Shown here: positions 1 to 9,371 of the stretch, piece after piece | How the letters are laid out: every line of letters starts with the position of its first letter | Position numbering within the stretch: position 1 is the stretch's first letter | DNA from: Pseudomonadota bacterium | GTDB taxonomy: Bacteria; Pseudomonadota; Gammaproteobacteria; Burkholderiales; Burkholderiaceae_C | Direction of reading: 5' to 3' | NCBI GenBank assembly: GCA_018241225.1 | Contig: JAFEEG010000006.1 | Coordinates: forward strand, 62,001 to 126,000 | DNA length: 64,000 bases | The notes under the pieces: generated by a model | Seen by the model: the letters and a program-made list of their open reading frames with translations, nothing else | The model's database searches: none | What the model was told of the DNA's origin: nothing | Position numbers and translations under genes: made by a program

Positions 1-359
1 ACGCCCACGCTCTGCAGCATCTGGGCGCGGGCACTGGCCAGGCGGGTCGCTCCGTCCTTCTGGCTTTCGAGCGACTCGATATCGGCGCTGAGCACGATGC
101 CGATGGCGCTGATGGCAGGAAAACGCTCGATGAAGAAGCTCAGCACCTCCACCACGATCAAGCGGGCGGTGCGCCACGACCCCAGTTGTCGCAGGTCTGT
201 AGCACGAAAGTCTTCGAGCCGAAGCTCGGCGCCATCGGCGCTGGCGGTGACGGTATAGAGCCGCCCGAGGTGCACCTTTCCATCGAACACGTCGAGGGGC
301 TCGCCCAGGACATAGGGTCCGGAGCGGAGGCCGGTAATGCGAAGGCCTTTGAACATCAT
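1..359 (-). CDS. Unknown protein, N-terminal part (runs off the left edge)
   Basis: An open minus-strand frame begins with two consecutive ATG codons (359 and 356) and stays open for 119 codons to the window edge, so only the N-terminal part is present. The visible product starts MMFKGLRITGLRSGPYVLGE and is soluble-looking, with mixed beta-strand-like stretches and no signal peptide or membrane segment. Later parts read RTARLIVVEVLSFFIERFPA and SAIGIVLSADIESLES. I do not recognise the family. No neighbour suggests a role, because the next gene is divergent. A real gene is likely because codon positions follow the G+C pattern of the surroundings, but the function is unknown. Confidence 0.55.
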   Translation of the reverse strand, partial: MMFKGLRITGLRSGPYVLGEPLDVFDGKVHLGRLYTVTASADGAELRLEDFRATDLRQLGSWRTARLIVVEVLSFFIERFPAISAIGIVLSADIESLESQKDGATRLASARAQMLQSVG

Positions 360-496
360 GCGAAAGAAGGTGCTATCGCCGCAAAGTCTAACAAGGCGCG
401 GCGACGTCTCCGGTCGCATCGGGCACTGCCACATCGGGCAAACCATGATGCCAGCGACCCGTAACCGCCCCTGGCGCACCCGACAATTTGCCCATC

Positions 497-2287
497 ATGC
501 GTCCCGGCCAAGTCATCGTTCTCGCTACACCGATCTTTCTGCTCGCCATCGGCATCGAGTTCCTCGTGGGGCGCCTGCGGGCGCAGCGCGGCACGGGGCA
601 AGACACCTACCGGCTGGCCGACACGGTCAACAGCATCGGCCTGGGCATGCTCAGCCAGATCGGCGGGGTGCTTACCAGCCTGCTGCGCATCGGCATCTAC
701 ACCGCCTGCTGGTCGGCCTTTGCCCTGTTCCCGGCCACCGACTTCTGGATGCAGTGGTACGGCTGGGTGCTGGCGCTGGTCTTCTACGACCTTTGCTATT
801 ACTGGCTGCATCGGCTGGGACACGAGCGCGCGGTGCTGTGGGCAGCACACGTGGTGCACCACCAGAGCCAGCACTACAACCTGTCCACGGCGCTGCGCCA
901 GACGTCCTCGGGCTTCCTGTTCGACTGGATCTTCTACCTGCCCATGGCGCTGGCCGGCGTGCCGCCGCTGGTGTTCGGCGTCGTGGCGCTGATCGACCTG
1001 CTTTACCAGTTCTGGGTGCATACCGAGCAGGTGGGCAAGCTGGGCTGGTTCGACCGCTGGTTCTGCTCGCCTTCCAACCACCGGGTGCATCACGCGGTGA
1101 ACGACCGCTATGTGGACCGCAACTACGGCGGCGTGCTCATCATCTGGGACCGGATCTTCGGCACGTTCCAGGAAGAGGACGAGCGGCCGGTATACGGCAC
1201 GCGCAAGCCCCTGAACAGCTGGGACCCGCTATGGGCCAACCTGGAGGTGTACTGGGCCTTGGCGCGCGACGCATGGCACACCCGGAATTGGGGCGACAAG
1301 CTGCGCATCTGGATCAAGCCACCCGGCTGGCGCCCTGCCGACCTGGCGGCCAGCGAGCCCCATCCGCCGTTCGTGATTTCGCAGGTGCAGCGCTACGAGC
1401 CCGTGGTGACTGGCTCCGTGCAGCTGTTTGCAGGGCTGCAGTTCCTGGCGTTGCTGGCCGGCACCGTCGCCTTCCTGTGGTTTGCCGACGTGCTGCCGCT
1501 GTCCACCACCCTGGTCTGGCTGCTGGTGCTGGGCGCGGGCCTGTGGAGCACCGGGGCGCTGCTGCAAGGCCGGCTGTCGATGGGCGAGGTTCTGTTCGTG
1601 AATGCGGCCGCCCTGGCCACCGCATCGGGCGCACTGGGCATCGCGCCGCTGCACCTGGCGACCAAGCCGCTGGCGCTGTACATCGGCATCGTCCTGGCCT
1701 GGGCGCGCTGGCGCACGCCGCAGGCGCAGGGGCTCTTCGGCCTGCTGCTGCTGGCCGGGCTGGCCGCCTCGCTGGCCGGCGACGTGTTCCTGATGTTCGG
1801 GCCCGGGCTCTTCGTTCCTGGGCTCGCGAGCTTCCTGGTGGCGCACCTGTTCTACGTGGCGCTCTTCACGCAGGGCGTGGGACTTTTCCCGCGCCGCTGG
1901 GCGCTGGCGGCCACGCTGGGCGTGGGCGCGGGCATGTACGCCTTCCTCTGGGTGGGCGGGCTGCCGGCCGCACTGCGCGTACCGGTGGGCTTGTACGTGG
2001 CGGTAATCGCCTGCATGGCGGCGCAGGCCATCGGCCGGGCGGCAGTGCTGGGCAACGCCGCGGCGCGTTCGGTGGCGCTGGGCGCGGTGTTCTTCATGCT
2101 CAGCGACTCGTTGCTGGCCACCAACCGATTCGTCTCGCCGCTGCCGCTGGCTTCGCTGTGGGTGCTGGCCACCTACTACGTGGCGCAGTGGCTCATCCTG
2201 CGCCACAGCTGCCGGCCGGATACACCAGCCGCCGCGCCGGTCGACGCCGTTCAGGCGCCGCCGAACAGGTCGCTGTTGTCGCGCTGA
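497..2287 (+). CDS. Fusion of a sterol desaturase/alkylglycerol monooxygenase-like domain with a TMEM86/YhhN lysoplasmalogenase-like domain
   Basis: The N-terminal half (about residues 1-235) is a membrane fatty-acid hydroxylase-superfamily domain with its di-iron histidine boxes visible: HRLGH at 105-109, HVVHH at 118-122, His175 and HRVHH at 195-199. Its layout resembles alkylglycerol monooxygenase (TMEM195). The C-terminal half (about 315-575) is a run of hydrophobic helices with YhhN/TMEM86 features: an early KPL, a GDVFLM segment and a late FMLSDSLLA segment. TMEM86 enzymes hydrolyse the vinyl-ether bond of lysoplasmalogens, and alkylglycerol monooxygenase cleaves alkyl-ether lipids, so the fusion suggests an ether-lipid turnover enzyme in the inner membrane. 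The specific substrate is inference. ATG 497 is preferred over TTG 488. The 3' end overlaps the converging ruvB end by 37 bp. Confidence 0.8.
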   Translation: MRPGQVIVLATPIFLLAIGIEFLVGRLRAQRGTGQDTYRLADTVNSIGLGMLSQIGGVLTSLLRIGIYTACWSAFALFPATDFWMQWYGWVLALVFYDLCYYWLHRLGHERAVLWAAHVVHHQSQHYNLSTALRQTSSGFLFDWIFYLPMALAGVPPLVFGVVALIDLLYQFWVHTEQVGKLGWFDRWFCSPSNHRVHHAVNDRYVDRNYGGVLIIWDRIFGTFQEEDERPVYGTRKPLNSWDPLWANLEVYWALARDAWHTRNWGDKLRIWIKPPGWRPADLAASEPHPPFVISQVQRYEPVVTGSVQLFAGLQFLALLAGTVAFLWFADVLPLSTTLVWLLVLGAGLWSTGALLQGRLSMGEVLFVNAAALATASGALGIAPLHLATKPLALYIGIVLAWARWRTPQAQGLFGLLLLAGLAASLAGDVFLMFGPGLFVPGLASFLVAHLFYVALFTQGVGLFPRRWALAATLGVGAGMYAFLWVGGLPAALRVPVGLYVAVIACMAAQAIGRAAVLGNAAARSVALGAVFFMLSDSLLATNRFVSPLPLASLWVLATYYVAQWLILRHSCRPDTPAAAPVDAVQAPPNRSLLSR

Positions 2288-3315
2288 GGCGGCGTGACGC
2301 CCAGGTGGCGGTAGGCCGCTAGCGTGGCAATGCGCCCGCGCGGCGTGCGCTGCAGGTAGCCCTGCTGGATCAGGTAGGGCTCGATCACGTCCTCGATGGT
2401 GCCCGACTCCTCGCCGATGCTCGCGCCGATGTTGTCCAGCCCCACCGGGCCGCCGTCGAAGCGATGGATCACGGCCTCGAGCAGCTTGCGGTCCATCAGG
2501 TCGAAGCCTTGCGGGTCCACGTCGAGCATGGCCAGCGCCTTGTGCGCGATCTCTTCCGTGATGCGCCCGCCGCCCTTGACTTCGGCGTAGTCGCGCACGC
2601 GGCGCAGCAGGCGGTTGGCGATGCGGGGCGTGCCGCGCGAGCGGCGCGCAATCTCGAAGCTGCCGGCTTCGTCGGCCGGCACGTTCAGCAGGCCGGCGCT
2701 GCGCTTGACGATGCGTGCCAGTTCCTCGGCCGTGTAGAACTCCAGCCGCGCCACGATGCCGAACCGGTCGCGCAGCGGGTTGGTGAGCATCCCGGCGCGC
2801 GTCGTGGCGCCCACCAGCGTAAAGGGCTGCAGGTCGAGCTTGATGCTGCGCGCGGCCGGGCCCTCGCCGATCATGATGTCGATCTGGTAGTCCTCCAGCG
2901 CGGGGTAGAGGATTTCCTCCACCACGGGTGACAGGCGATGGATCTCGTCGATGAAAAGAACGTCGTTCTTTTCCAGGTTGGTCAGTAGCGCGGCCAGGTC
3001 CTTGGGCTTTTCGAGCACCGGGCCGCTGGTCTGGCGCAGGTTCACGCCCAGCTCGGCGGCAATGATGTGGCTCAGCGTGGTCTTGCCCAGGCCCGGCGGC
3101 CCGAACAGCAGGACGTGGTCCAGCGCCTCTTCACGCTTGCGCGCCGCGCCGATGAAGATCTCGAGCTGTTCGCGCACCTTGGCCTGGCCCACGTACTCGT
3201 CCAGCAGCTTGGGGCGAAGGGCGCGCTCGATGGCCTCTTCGTTGGGCGAAGCCGGGGCGGCTGAGACCACGCGCTTTTGCGGGGCCGGGGCGAAGTCGTC
3301 GGTCTGGATGCTCAT
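2251..3315 (-). CDS. ruvB: Holliday junction branch migration helicase RuvB
   Basis: RuvB is the hexameric AAA+ motor that drives branch migration of Holliday junctions with RuvA in recombinational repair. The 354-residue product has Walker A GPPGLGKT at 72-79, Walker B DEIHR at 123-127, the GATTRAGML sensor region and a C-terminal winged helix ending in the typical TPRGR segment. Length matches the family (about 340-355). It lies 21 bp downstream of ruvA on the same strand, so the two form an operon. No ruvC is adjacent. Its last 37 bp overlap the end of the convergent membrane-protein gene. Confidence 0.97.
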   Translation of the reverse strand: MSIQTDDFAPAPQKRVVSAAPASPNEEAIERALRPKLLDEYVGQAKVREQLEIFIGAARKREEALDHVLLFGPPGLGKTTLSHIIAAELGVNLRQTSGPVLEKPKDLAALLTNLEKNDVLFIDEIHRLSPVVEEILYPALEDYQIDIMIGEGPAARSIKLDLQPFTLVGATTRAGMLTNPLRDRFGIVARLEFYTAEELARIVKRSAGLLNVPADEAGSFEIARRSRGTPRIANRLLRRVRDYAEVKGGGRITEEIAHKALAMLDVDPQGFDLMDRKLLEAVIHRFDGGPVGLDNIGASIGEESGTIEDVIEPYLIQQGYLQRTPRGRIATLAAYRHLGVTPPQRDNSDLFGGA

Positions 3316-3336
3316 GGGAATGCGCTAGTGTGACCG

Positions 3337-3909
3337 CTACTTGGCCAGTGCCTTGAGCGCCAGCTTGATGCCCTCACCCACGGCAACGTCCTTGGGCAGG
3401 GCCTTGAGGGCGGCGGCAGCCTCGCGGTCGCTGTAGCCCAGCGCCACCAGCGCCTGCAGGATGTCGCCCTGGCTGTCGTTGGCGGCATGCACCGGCACGC
3501 CGATGTCCGCGCCGATCTTGCCCTTGAGCTCCAGCAGCAGGCGCTCGGCCGTCTTCTTGCCGATGCCCGGAATCTTCACCAGCCGCCCTGCTTCCTGCAG
3601 GGTGATGGCCTGGGCCAGCTCGGCCACGCTCATGCCCGAGAGCACGCCCAGGGCGGTACGAGGGCCCACGCCCGAGATCTTGATGAGCTGGCGAAAGGCC
3701 GCCCGCTCCTCGGCGGTGCCGAAGCCGAACAGGATCTGCGCGTCCTCGCGCACCACGAAGTGGGTCAGCAGCGAAACGCGCTCGCCTGCGGCGGGCAGGT
3801 TGTAGAAGGTGCTCATCGGCACGTCGACCTCATAGCCGACGCCATTGCAGTCCACCACCACCTGGGGCGGGTTGCGTTCGGCCAGAGTCCCAGTCAATTT
3901 GCCTATCAT
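3337..3909 (-). CDS. ruvA: Holliday junction-binding protein RuvA
   Basis: RuvA binds four-way DNA junctions as a tetramer and loads RuvB. The 190-residue protein begins [11 protein letters not shown], has the N-terminal OB fold, the tandem helix-hairpin-helix region ([18 protein letters not shown] and [18 protein letters not shown]) and a C-terminal RuvB-interacting domain ending in LALKALAK. Size and domain order are standard. It is the first gene of a ruvA-ruvB pair and its start is 31 bp from the divergent phoH-like gene, so both share a very short promoter region. Confidence 0.97.
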   Translation of the reverse strand: MIGKLTGTLAERNPPQVVVDCNGVGYEVDVPMSTFYNLPAAGERVSLLTHFVVREDAQILFGFGTAEERAAFRQLIKISGVGPRTALGVLSGMSVAELAQAITLQEAGRLVKIPGIGKKTAERLLLELKGKIGADIGVPVHAANDSQGDILQALVALGYSDREAAAALKALPKDVAVGEGIKLALKALAK

Positions 3910-3940
3910 CGGTGCCGAAAAAGAAAGAATTGGAAACCGC

Positions 3941-4897
3941 GTGATTCTCCGTCACACCTTCACCCCGCCCAACAACACCCGCCTGACCCACCTGTGCGGC
4001 CCGCTCGACGCCAACCTGCGGCGCATCGAGGAAGCACTGGGCGTGAAGATCGCCCACCGGCACGAGCAGTTCAAGATCGACGGCCCCAAGCCCAAGGCCG
4101 AGCGCGCCCTGGAAGTGCTCGAAGCCCTCTACGAAATGGCCAAGCGCCCGCTGGACGCCGGCCTGGTGCAGCTGACCCTGGCCAGCGAAGTCTCGCTGGA
4201 AGAGGCCGAGGACGGCGCCATGACGCTGGCGACACGCCGCGCCGACCTGCGCGCGCGCACGCCCAACCAGAGCGTGTACCTGGACAACATCGCCAACCAC
4301 GACATCACCTTCGGCATCGGCCCGGCCGGCACGGGCAAGACCTACCTGGCCGTGGCCAGCGCAGTGGACGCGCTGGAGCGCAGCGCGGTACAGCGCATCG
4401 TGCTCACCCGCCCGGCGGTGGAAGCGGGCGAACGGCTGGGTTTCCTGCCCGGCGACCTCACGCAGAAGGTCGACCCCTACCTGCGCCCGCTCTACGACGC
4501 GCTGTACGACCTGATGGGCTTCGATCGCGTGACCAAGGCCTTCGAGCGCAACACGCTGGAAATCGCCCCGCTGGCTTTCATGCGCGGGCGCACGCTCAAC
4601 AACGCCTTCGTCATCCTGGACGAGGCGCAGAACACCACGCCCGAGCAGATGAAGATGTTCCTCACCCGCATCGGCTTCGGCTCCAAGGCCGTGGTGACGG
4701 GCGACGTGAGCCAGATCGACCTGCCCAAGACCCAGCTGTCGGGGCTGATCGACGCCGAGCGCGTGCTCAAGCGGGTCAATGGCATCGCGATCACGCACTT
4801 CAACAGCGGCGACGTGGTGCGACATCCGCTGGTGGCGCGCATCGTCGACGCCTACGACGGCGCCCGCAAGCGGGAAGCCGCGCGCAGCGCCGCTTGA
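3941..4897 (+). CDS. PhoH-like ATPase (YbeZ family)
   Basis: This is a cytoplasmic nucleotide-binding protein of the PhoH/YbeZ family, usually paired with YbeY and linked to RNA and ribosome maintenance. The 318-residue product has Walker A GPAGTGKT at 127-134 and Walker B DEAQN at 227-231, followed by the conserved [11 protein letters not shown] segment. The GTG at 3941 gives the expected N-terminus [10 protein letters not shown]. The frame is open further upstream, but that part lies inside ruvA on the other strand and is not conserved-looking. The ybeY gene follows after 16 bp, an arrangement found widely in proteobacteria. Confidence 0.93.
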   Translation: MILRHTFTPPNNTRLTHLCGPLDANLRRIEEALGVKIAHRHEQFKIDGPKPKAERALEVLEALYEMAKRPLDAGLVQLTLASEVSLEEAEDGAMTLATRRADLRARTPNQSVYLDNIANHDITFGIGPAGTGKTYLAVASAVDALERSAVQRIVLTRPAVEAGERLGFLPGDLTQKVDPYLRPLYDALYDLMGFDRVTKAFERNTLEIAPLAFMRGRTLNNAFVILDEAQNTTPEQMKMFLTRIGFGSKAVVTGDVSQIDLPKTQLSGLIDAERVLKRVNGIAITHFNSGDVVRHPLVARIVDAYDGARKREAARSAA

Positions 4898-4913
4898 TGA
4901 CGGGAAACGCGAA

Positions 4914-5366
4914 ATGGCATTGAACGCCCTGGGCCTGTCGCTGCAATTCGGCAAGTTCGCGCAGTTGGCGCGGCATCGCGCCGCCCTGCCCCGCCACAGC
5001 GTCACGCGCTGGATCCGCCATGCGCTGGACAGCGACGCCGAGATCACGGTGCGCATCGTCGATGCGGAGGAAGGCCAGCGCCTGAACCGCGAATTCCGCG
5101 GCAAGGACTACGCGACCAACGTGCTCACCTTCGACTACGCGCAAGAACCCATGGTCATGGCCGACCTGGTGCTGTGTGCGCCGGTGGTGGCTCGCGAAGC
5201 CAAGGAACAGGGCAAGACCCTGGCCGCCCACTATGCGCACCTGCTGGTGCACGGCACGCTGCACGCCCAAGGCTGGGACCACGAGACCAGCGAGGAAGAC
5301 GCGCAGGAGATGGAAGCGCGCGAGATCGAAATCCTCGCCGGCGTGGGCATCCGCAACCCGTACTGA
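4914..5366 (+). CDS. ybeY: Endoribonuclease YbeY (16S rRNA maturation)
   Basis: YbeY is a zinc-dependent single-strand endoribonuclease needed for 16S rRNA 3' end processing and 70S ribosome quality control. The 150-residue product carries the signature [11 protein letters not shown], with the three metal-binding histidines at about 113, 117 and 123. ATG 4914 gives the start [10 protein letters not shown]. The frame continues upstream into phoH but that part is out of character. It lies 16 bp after the phoH-like gene, so the two are probably co-transcribed and work together. Confidence 0.95.
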   Translation: MALNALGLSLQFGKFAQLARHRAALPRHSVTRWIRHALDSDAEITVRIVDAEEGQRLNREFRGKDYATNVLTFDYAQEPMVMADLVLCAPVVAREAKEQGKTLAAHYAHLLVHGTLHAQGWDHETSEEDAQEMEAREIEILAGVGIRNPY

Positions 5367-5367
5367 G

Positions 5368-5808
5368 CTAGCTGATCTGCATCGGGATGGTGACCGGCCC
5401 GTCGTTCACCAGGTGCACCTTCATGTCCGCCGCGAACACGCCGGTGGCCACCACCGGGTGCGCAAGCCGGGCCTGCTGCACGAAGTAGTCGTACAGGCGC
5501 CTGCCTTCGTCCGGGGCCGCCGCACCACCAAAGCTGGGCCGGTTGCCGCCGCTCAGGTCGGCCGCCAGCGTGAACTGGCTGACGATGAGCAAGCCGCCGC
5601 CCACGTCCTGCACGCTGCGATTCATCTTGCCGGCCTCGTCCGAGAAGATGCGCAGCTTGAGCAGCTTGGCCAGAAGGCGGTCGGCCTGCAACTGGCTGTC
5701 GCCCCGCTCGGCACACAGCAGCAGCAACAGGCCCGCATCGATCGCGCCCACCACTTCGCCTTCGATTTCCACGCGCGCTTCGCGCACGCGCTGCACCACG
5801 GCCTTCAT
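5368..5808 (-). CDS. dtd: D-aminoacyl-tRNA deacylase
   Basis: Dtd hydrolyses D-amino acids mischarged on tRNA, a proofreading step in translation. The 146-residue protein begins [18 protein letters not shown] and has both family motifs: SQFTL at 77-81 and a C-terminal GPVTIPMQ carrying the Gly-cisPro site. Length is standard. Its ATG overlaps the stop of the upstream cation transporter gene by four bases (ATGA), which implies translational coupling in a two-gene operon. It converges with ybeY, with almost no space between them. Confidence 0.95.
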   Translation of the reverse strand: MKAVVQRVREARVEIEGEVVGAIDAGLLLLLCAERGDSQLQADRLLAKLLKLRIFSDEAGKMNRSVQDVGGGLLIVSQFTLAADLSGGNRPSFGGAAAPDEGRRLYDYFVQQARLAHPVVATGVFAADMKVHLVNDGPVTIPMQIS

Positions 5809-6755
5809 GCGCCCTCCTCGTGTTCCATCAGCACGGCACGCGCTTCCATGTTCAGGGGCAGCAACTGGATCGTGACGCGCAGGCCGGGCACGGCGTCCAT
5901 CAGCGCCTGCTCCACCCCGTCGCGCAGGCCGGCAGCGCGTTGCAGGGACCAATCGCCGGGCACGTGCATGTGCAGGTCCGCGAACAGCCGCTGGCCTGCC
6001 CGACGCGTGACCACGTCGTCGAAGCGCAGGCGCGTGCCTTCCGGTGCCTGGTCCTTGAAGCGGTCGAGCGCCTCCTGCAGGGCGGCAAGGGACTGCGGCT
6101 CCAGCGCCTCGTCCATCAAGCCCTGCGACGAATGCCACATCAGCTTGAAGCCCTCCCGCATGATGTTCAGGCCCACCGCAATGGCGATGGCCGGATCGAG
6201 CCAGGCCCAGCCCGTGAGCGCCACCGCCGCCACGGCAACCAGCACGCCGACGGAGGTCCATACGTCGGCCATCAGGTGGCGCGCATCGGCCGACAGCGCG
6301 ATGGACCGGTGCACCCGCGCAGCCTTGAACAGCATCATGGCCAGCACGCCGTTGAGCCCGGAACTGAGCACCGACAGCAGCATGCCCCAGCCCAGTTGCT
6401 CGATGGGCTGCGGGTGAATGAGCCGCAGCACCGCGAACCAGATGATGGCGCCCGCCGCGCCGACGATCAGCACGCCCTCGAAGCCCGACGAGAAGTACTC
6501 GGCCTTGTGGTGCCCGTACGGATGCTCCGCATCGGGCGGGCGCGCGGCGATCGTGACCATGGCCAGCGCGAAGCTGGCGCTGGCAAGGTTCACGAACGAC
6601 TCCATGGCATCGGAGATGAGGCCCATGGAGTTCGTCAGCCACCCGGCATAGCCCTTGAGAAGGATCGTGACGACGGCCACCGCGATGGACAGTCGCAGCA
6701 GTGCCTTGGGGCTCTCGAAGAAAGATTTTCGCCAGGAAGCGGAAACAGTTGACAC
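5805..6755 (-). CDS. Cation diffusion facilitator family metal transporter
   Basis: The 316-residue product is an inner-membrane divalent-metal/proton antiporter of the CDF family (zinc, cadmium, cobalt or iron export). Six hydrophobic segments are visible in the first ~215 residues. They carry [12 protein letters not shown] in TM2 and [14 protein letters not shown] in TM5, each with the Asp/His metal ligands of the family, and HPYGHHKAE lies after TM2. A cytoplasmic C-terminal domain (about 215-310) follows. The GTG start at 6755 is the best placed start. It precedes and overlaps dtd. The metal specificity cannot be read from the sequence. Confidence 0.92.
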   Translation of the reverse strand: MSTVSASWRKSFFESPKALLRLSIAVAVVTILLKGYAGWLTNSMGLISDAMESFVNLASASFALAMVTIAARPPDAEHPYGHHKAEYFSSGFEGVLIVGAAGAIIWFAVLRLIHPQPIEQLGWGMLLSVLSSGLNGVLAMMLFKAARVHRSIALSADARHLMADVWTSVGVLVAVAAVALTGWAWLDPAIAIAVGLNIMREGFKLMWHSSQGLMDEALEPQSLAALQEALDRFKDQAPEGTRLRFDDVVTRRAGQRLFADLHMHVPGDWSLQRAAGLRDGVEQALMDAVPGLRVTIQLLPLNMEARAVLMEHEEGA

Positions 6756-6865
6756 AGATATTGGAATCGAGCCGGGGACGGGGAATTATCAACATCGAGT
6801 TCGACTCGTATTGACTTAACATGCGCGATTACTCGGAAACGAGTACACAAAAGGGTAGGACAAGA

Positions 6866-7374
6866 ATGTTGCAACAACAACTCGGGCGCTCATCGCGAGC
6901 ACGGCGCTGCTTGCATCCGGGGCGGCATTTGCCCAGGCTGCACCAGCAGCCGCAACACCAAGCACACCAGCCAGTACAGCCCCTGCGAGCGCAGCTCGCG
7001 CGGGTTTCGTGAAGTCCGTGCAAGGGACCGTCCGCCTCGTTGGCCCGGCCGGCGAAAAGCGCCCTCTGCAGGTCGGCGATGCCGTCGCGGCAGCCAGCCG
7101 GATCGAGAGCGATGCGGACAGCGGCGCCAGCGTGGTACTGCGCGACGGCACGGTGCTGGTGCTGGGTCCGTCCTCCCAACTGGATCTCAAGCAATTCAGC
7201 TTCGATTCGACCACGCAGGAGGGCGGCATGTTCGTTTCCCTCGCGCGCGGTTCCATGCGAATGATCAGCGGGTTGCTGGGCAAGAAGCCCGAGACCGTGC
7301 GCGTCGACACGCAAACGGCCACCATCGGCATTCGCGGCACTGATTTCATCGTCAACTCGAGCGACCGGCTGTAA
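6866..7374 (+). CDS. FecR-domain secreted protein with an apparent frameshift in the signal peptide
   Basis: From 7009 the frame encodes a FecR-type beta-rich domain (SVQGTVRLVG, GASVVLRDGTVLVLG, RVDTQTATIGIRGTDF) that ends at 7374. Upstream in the same frame is a clear signal peptide, reading TRALIASTALLASGAAFAQA, followed by an Ala/Pro/Thr linker. That frame is open only back to a TAG at 6856-6858 and contains no ATG, GTG or TTG before the signal peptide. The only ATG (6866) is out of frame by one base, so 6866..7374 is not a multiple of three. One extra base within the CAA-repeat stretch (6871-6882) would join them. Either a sequencing error or a genuine inactivating shift is possible. GTG 7009 would give a protein lacking export. 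The stop overlaps the next ATG (TAATG). Confidence 0.7.
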
Positions 7375-7979
7375 TGGCGGCCCCGGCCCCCATTGCCGCC
7401 GTCGCATGGACAGCGCTGCTGCTGGCCACGACCCCCACGCCGGGTACGCGCGTGATCCTGCTGCCCGACGACGAAGGCCGCTCGACTGCCGTCGTCGTCA
7501 GCACCCAAGGTGGTGAGCAGCAGGTTTCGCAGCCCTACCAGCAGGCCACGGCCGCGGCCGATTCGCATGCCGCACCCAAACTCGGCCAGGCAGACCCCGC
7601 GGCCGTGCAATCGGAATACAGGGAGCTGTTCGCGCTGCGCCCACCCAAGCCGCACCAGTTCAACCTGCTATTCGATGCGGGGGGCACCTCGCTCACGCCG
7701 GCCTCGCTCAGCACCCTGGACAAGGTGGTGGCAGAGGCGCAATCGCGCCCCGAGGCGGACATCACGGTCACCGGGCACACCGACTCGCGCGGCAGCATGA
7801 CCGACAACGACGCGCTGTCAGTGCGTCGCGCGCAGGAAATCTGCGAATTGCTGGTCAAGCGAGGCTTCCCGGCCTACCATGTCGAGGCCGTGGGTCGCGG
7901 CGAACGAGAGCCTGCCGTGCCAACGGCAGACGAAGTGGACGAGCCGCGCAACCGGCGCGCCGTGATCCTGGTGCGTTGA
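7374..7979 (+). CDS. OmpA-family peptidoglycan-binding protein
   Basis: The C-terminal ~110 residues form an OmpA/MotB-like domain: FNLLFDAGGTSLTPAS, then ITVTGHTDSRGS, SVRRAQEICELLVKRGF and a final EPRNRRAVILVR. This fold binds meso-diaminopimelate in peptidoglycan. The N-terminus has one hydrophobic stretch (PIAAVAWTALLLATT) that could be a signal or anchor, then a short beta-rich region and an Ala/Gln linker. Its start codon overlaps the stop of the FecR-domain gene (TAATG), so translation is probably coupled and both products are likely periplasmic or envelope proteins acting together. The exact role is unknown. Confidence 0.85.
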   Translation: MAAPAPIAAVAWTALLLATTPTPGTRVILLPDDEGRSTAVVVSTQGGEQQVSQPYQQATAAADSHAAPKLGQADPAAVQSEYRELFALRPPKPHQFNLLFDAGGTSLTPASLSTLDKVVAEAQSRPEADITVTGHTDSRGSMTDNDALSVRRAQEICELLVKRGFPAYHVEAVGRGEREPAVPTADEVDEPRNRRAVILVR

Positions 7980-7993
7980 ACTGCGCCGCGTCG

Positions 7994-9229
7994 TCAGGCG
8001 GCCAGCGTCACGCGGGCGAACTTGCGCTTGCCCACCTGCACCACGTACGTCCCGGCCTCGAGCTTCAGGCCCTTGTCGCTGATCACGACCTGGTCCACCC
8101 GCACGCCACCGCCGTCGATCAGGCGGTTGCCCTCGGAAGTCGACGATGCGAGTCCCGCCTGCTTGAGCAGGTGGGCAATGCCCACGGGCGCACCCGCAAA
8201 GCTGAACTCCGGGATCTCGTCGGGCACACCGCCCTTGCTGCGGTTGATGAAGTCCTGCTCGGCCGCATCGGCCGCCTGCACACCGTGGAAGCGGCTGGTG
8301 ATTTCCTTGGCCAGCGCCACCTTCGCATCCTTGGGGTTGCGACCGGCCTCGACCTCGGCCTTGAGCTTGTCGATGTCCTCGATCGACTTGAAACTCAGCA
8401 GCGTGTACCAGCGCCACATGAGCGTGTCGGAGATCGACAGCACCTTGGCGAACATGGAGTTGGGCTCTTCGCTGATGCCGATGTAGTTGTTCTTGCTCTT
8501 GGACATCTTGTCGACGCCATCGAGCCCTTCCAGCAGCGGCATGGTCAGGATGCACTGCGGCTCCTGCCCGTATTCCTGCTGCAGATGGCGGCCCATGAGC
8601 AGATTGAACTTCTGGTCGGTACCGCCCAGTTCCAGGTCGGACTTCAGGGCCACCGAGTCGTAGCCCTGCATGAGCGGATACAGAAACTCGTGCACCGAAA
8701 TGGACTGACCGGCCTTGAAGCGCTTGTTGAAGTCGTCGCGCTCCATCATGCGGGCCACCGTGTACTTGGCCGCCAACTGGATCATGCCGCGCGCGCCCAG
8801 CGGGTCGCTCCACTCGGAGTTGTACCGAATTTCGGTGCGGGCCGGATCCAGCACCAGGCTGGCCTGGCGGTAGTAGGTCTCGGCGTTGGCCTCGATCTGC
8901 TCCTTGGTCAGCGCCGGACGTGTTGTATTTCGCCCGGATGGATCCCCGATCATCGTCGTGAAGTCGCCGATCAGGAAGATTACCGTGTGGCCCAGGTCCT
9001 GGAGCTGACGCATTTTGTTCAGCACCACGGTGTGTCCGACATGAATGTCAGGCGCCGTCGGATCCAGGCCCAGCTTGATTCGCAACGGCGTTCCGGTGGC
9101 TTCGGACCGAGCCAGTTTGCGCACCCATTCGTCCTGGGGAAGAAGCTCGTCCACACCACGAAGGGAGATCTGGAGCGCACGCGCCACCGTGTCTGTAACG
9201 GCTGGCATCTGGATTTGTTCCGCCTTCAT
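7994..9229 (-). CDS. tyrS: Tyrosyl-tRNA synthetase
   Basis: This is the class I aminoacyl-tRNA synthetase that charges tRNA-Tyr. The ATP-binding HIGH-like motif appears as HVGH in [17 protein letters not shown], and the KMSKS loop as [10 protein letters not shown]-terminal S4-like RNA-binding domain ends in [16 protein letters not shown] 9229 ([13 protein letters not shown]) gives 411 residues, close to the usual size for the proteobacterial TyrS class with a short start. An in-frame ATG at 9208 is an alternative. It is transcribed away from the M23 peptidase gene, with the shared promoter region in between. It converges with the OmpA-family gene. Confidence 0.96.
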   Translation of the reverse strand: MKAEQIQMPAVTDTVARALQISLRGVDELLPQDEWVRKLARSEATGTPLRIKLGLDPTAPDIHVGHTVVLNKMRQLQDLGHTVIFLIGDFTTMIGDPSGRNTTRPALTKEQIEANAETYYRQASLVLDPARTEIRYNSEWSDPLGARGMIQLAAKYTVARMMERDDFNKRFKAGQSISVHEFLYPLMQGYDSVALKSDLELGGTDQKFNLLMGRHLQQEYGQEPQCILTMPLLEGLDGVDKMSKSKNNYIGISEEPNSMFAKVLSISDTLMWRWYTLLSFKSIEDIDKLKAEVEAGRNPKDAKVALAKEITSRFHGVQAADAAEQDFINRSKGGVPDEIPEFSFAGAPVGIAHLLKQAGLASSTSEGNRLIDGGGVRVDQVVISDKGLKLEAGTYVVQVGKRKFARVTLAA

Positions 9230-9371
9230 CTGACTGTTACGTAAAGTACCGGCTGTTTTCACTATGGCCAAAGTTATACTGGCGCGCTATTTTCGCGAGC
9301 GCTGGATTCTAAGCGGCGCTCTCTTGCCAAGGCGCCGCCGCCCGGCAGTTTTGTAAGACCGGGCCGCAAAC

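Noticed and set aside
337..2322. Second-frame plus-strand open frame of 661 codons over the ether-lipid fusion gene
   Set aside because: Translation is Arg/Gly/Ala-rich with no motifs; the other frame carries the histidine boxes and membrane helices.
6871..6882. CAA repeat in the FecR-domain gene as a phase-variable tract
   Set aside because: Three trinucleotide units cannot shift frame by slippage and are too few for contingency behaviour; a point insertion/deletion or sequencing error is more likely.
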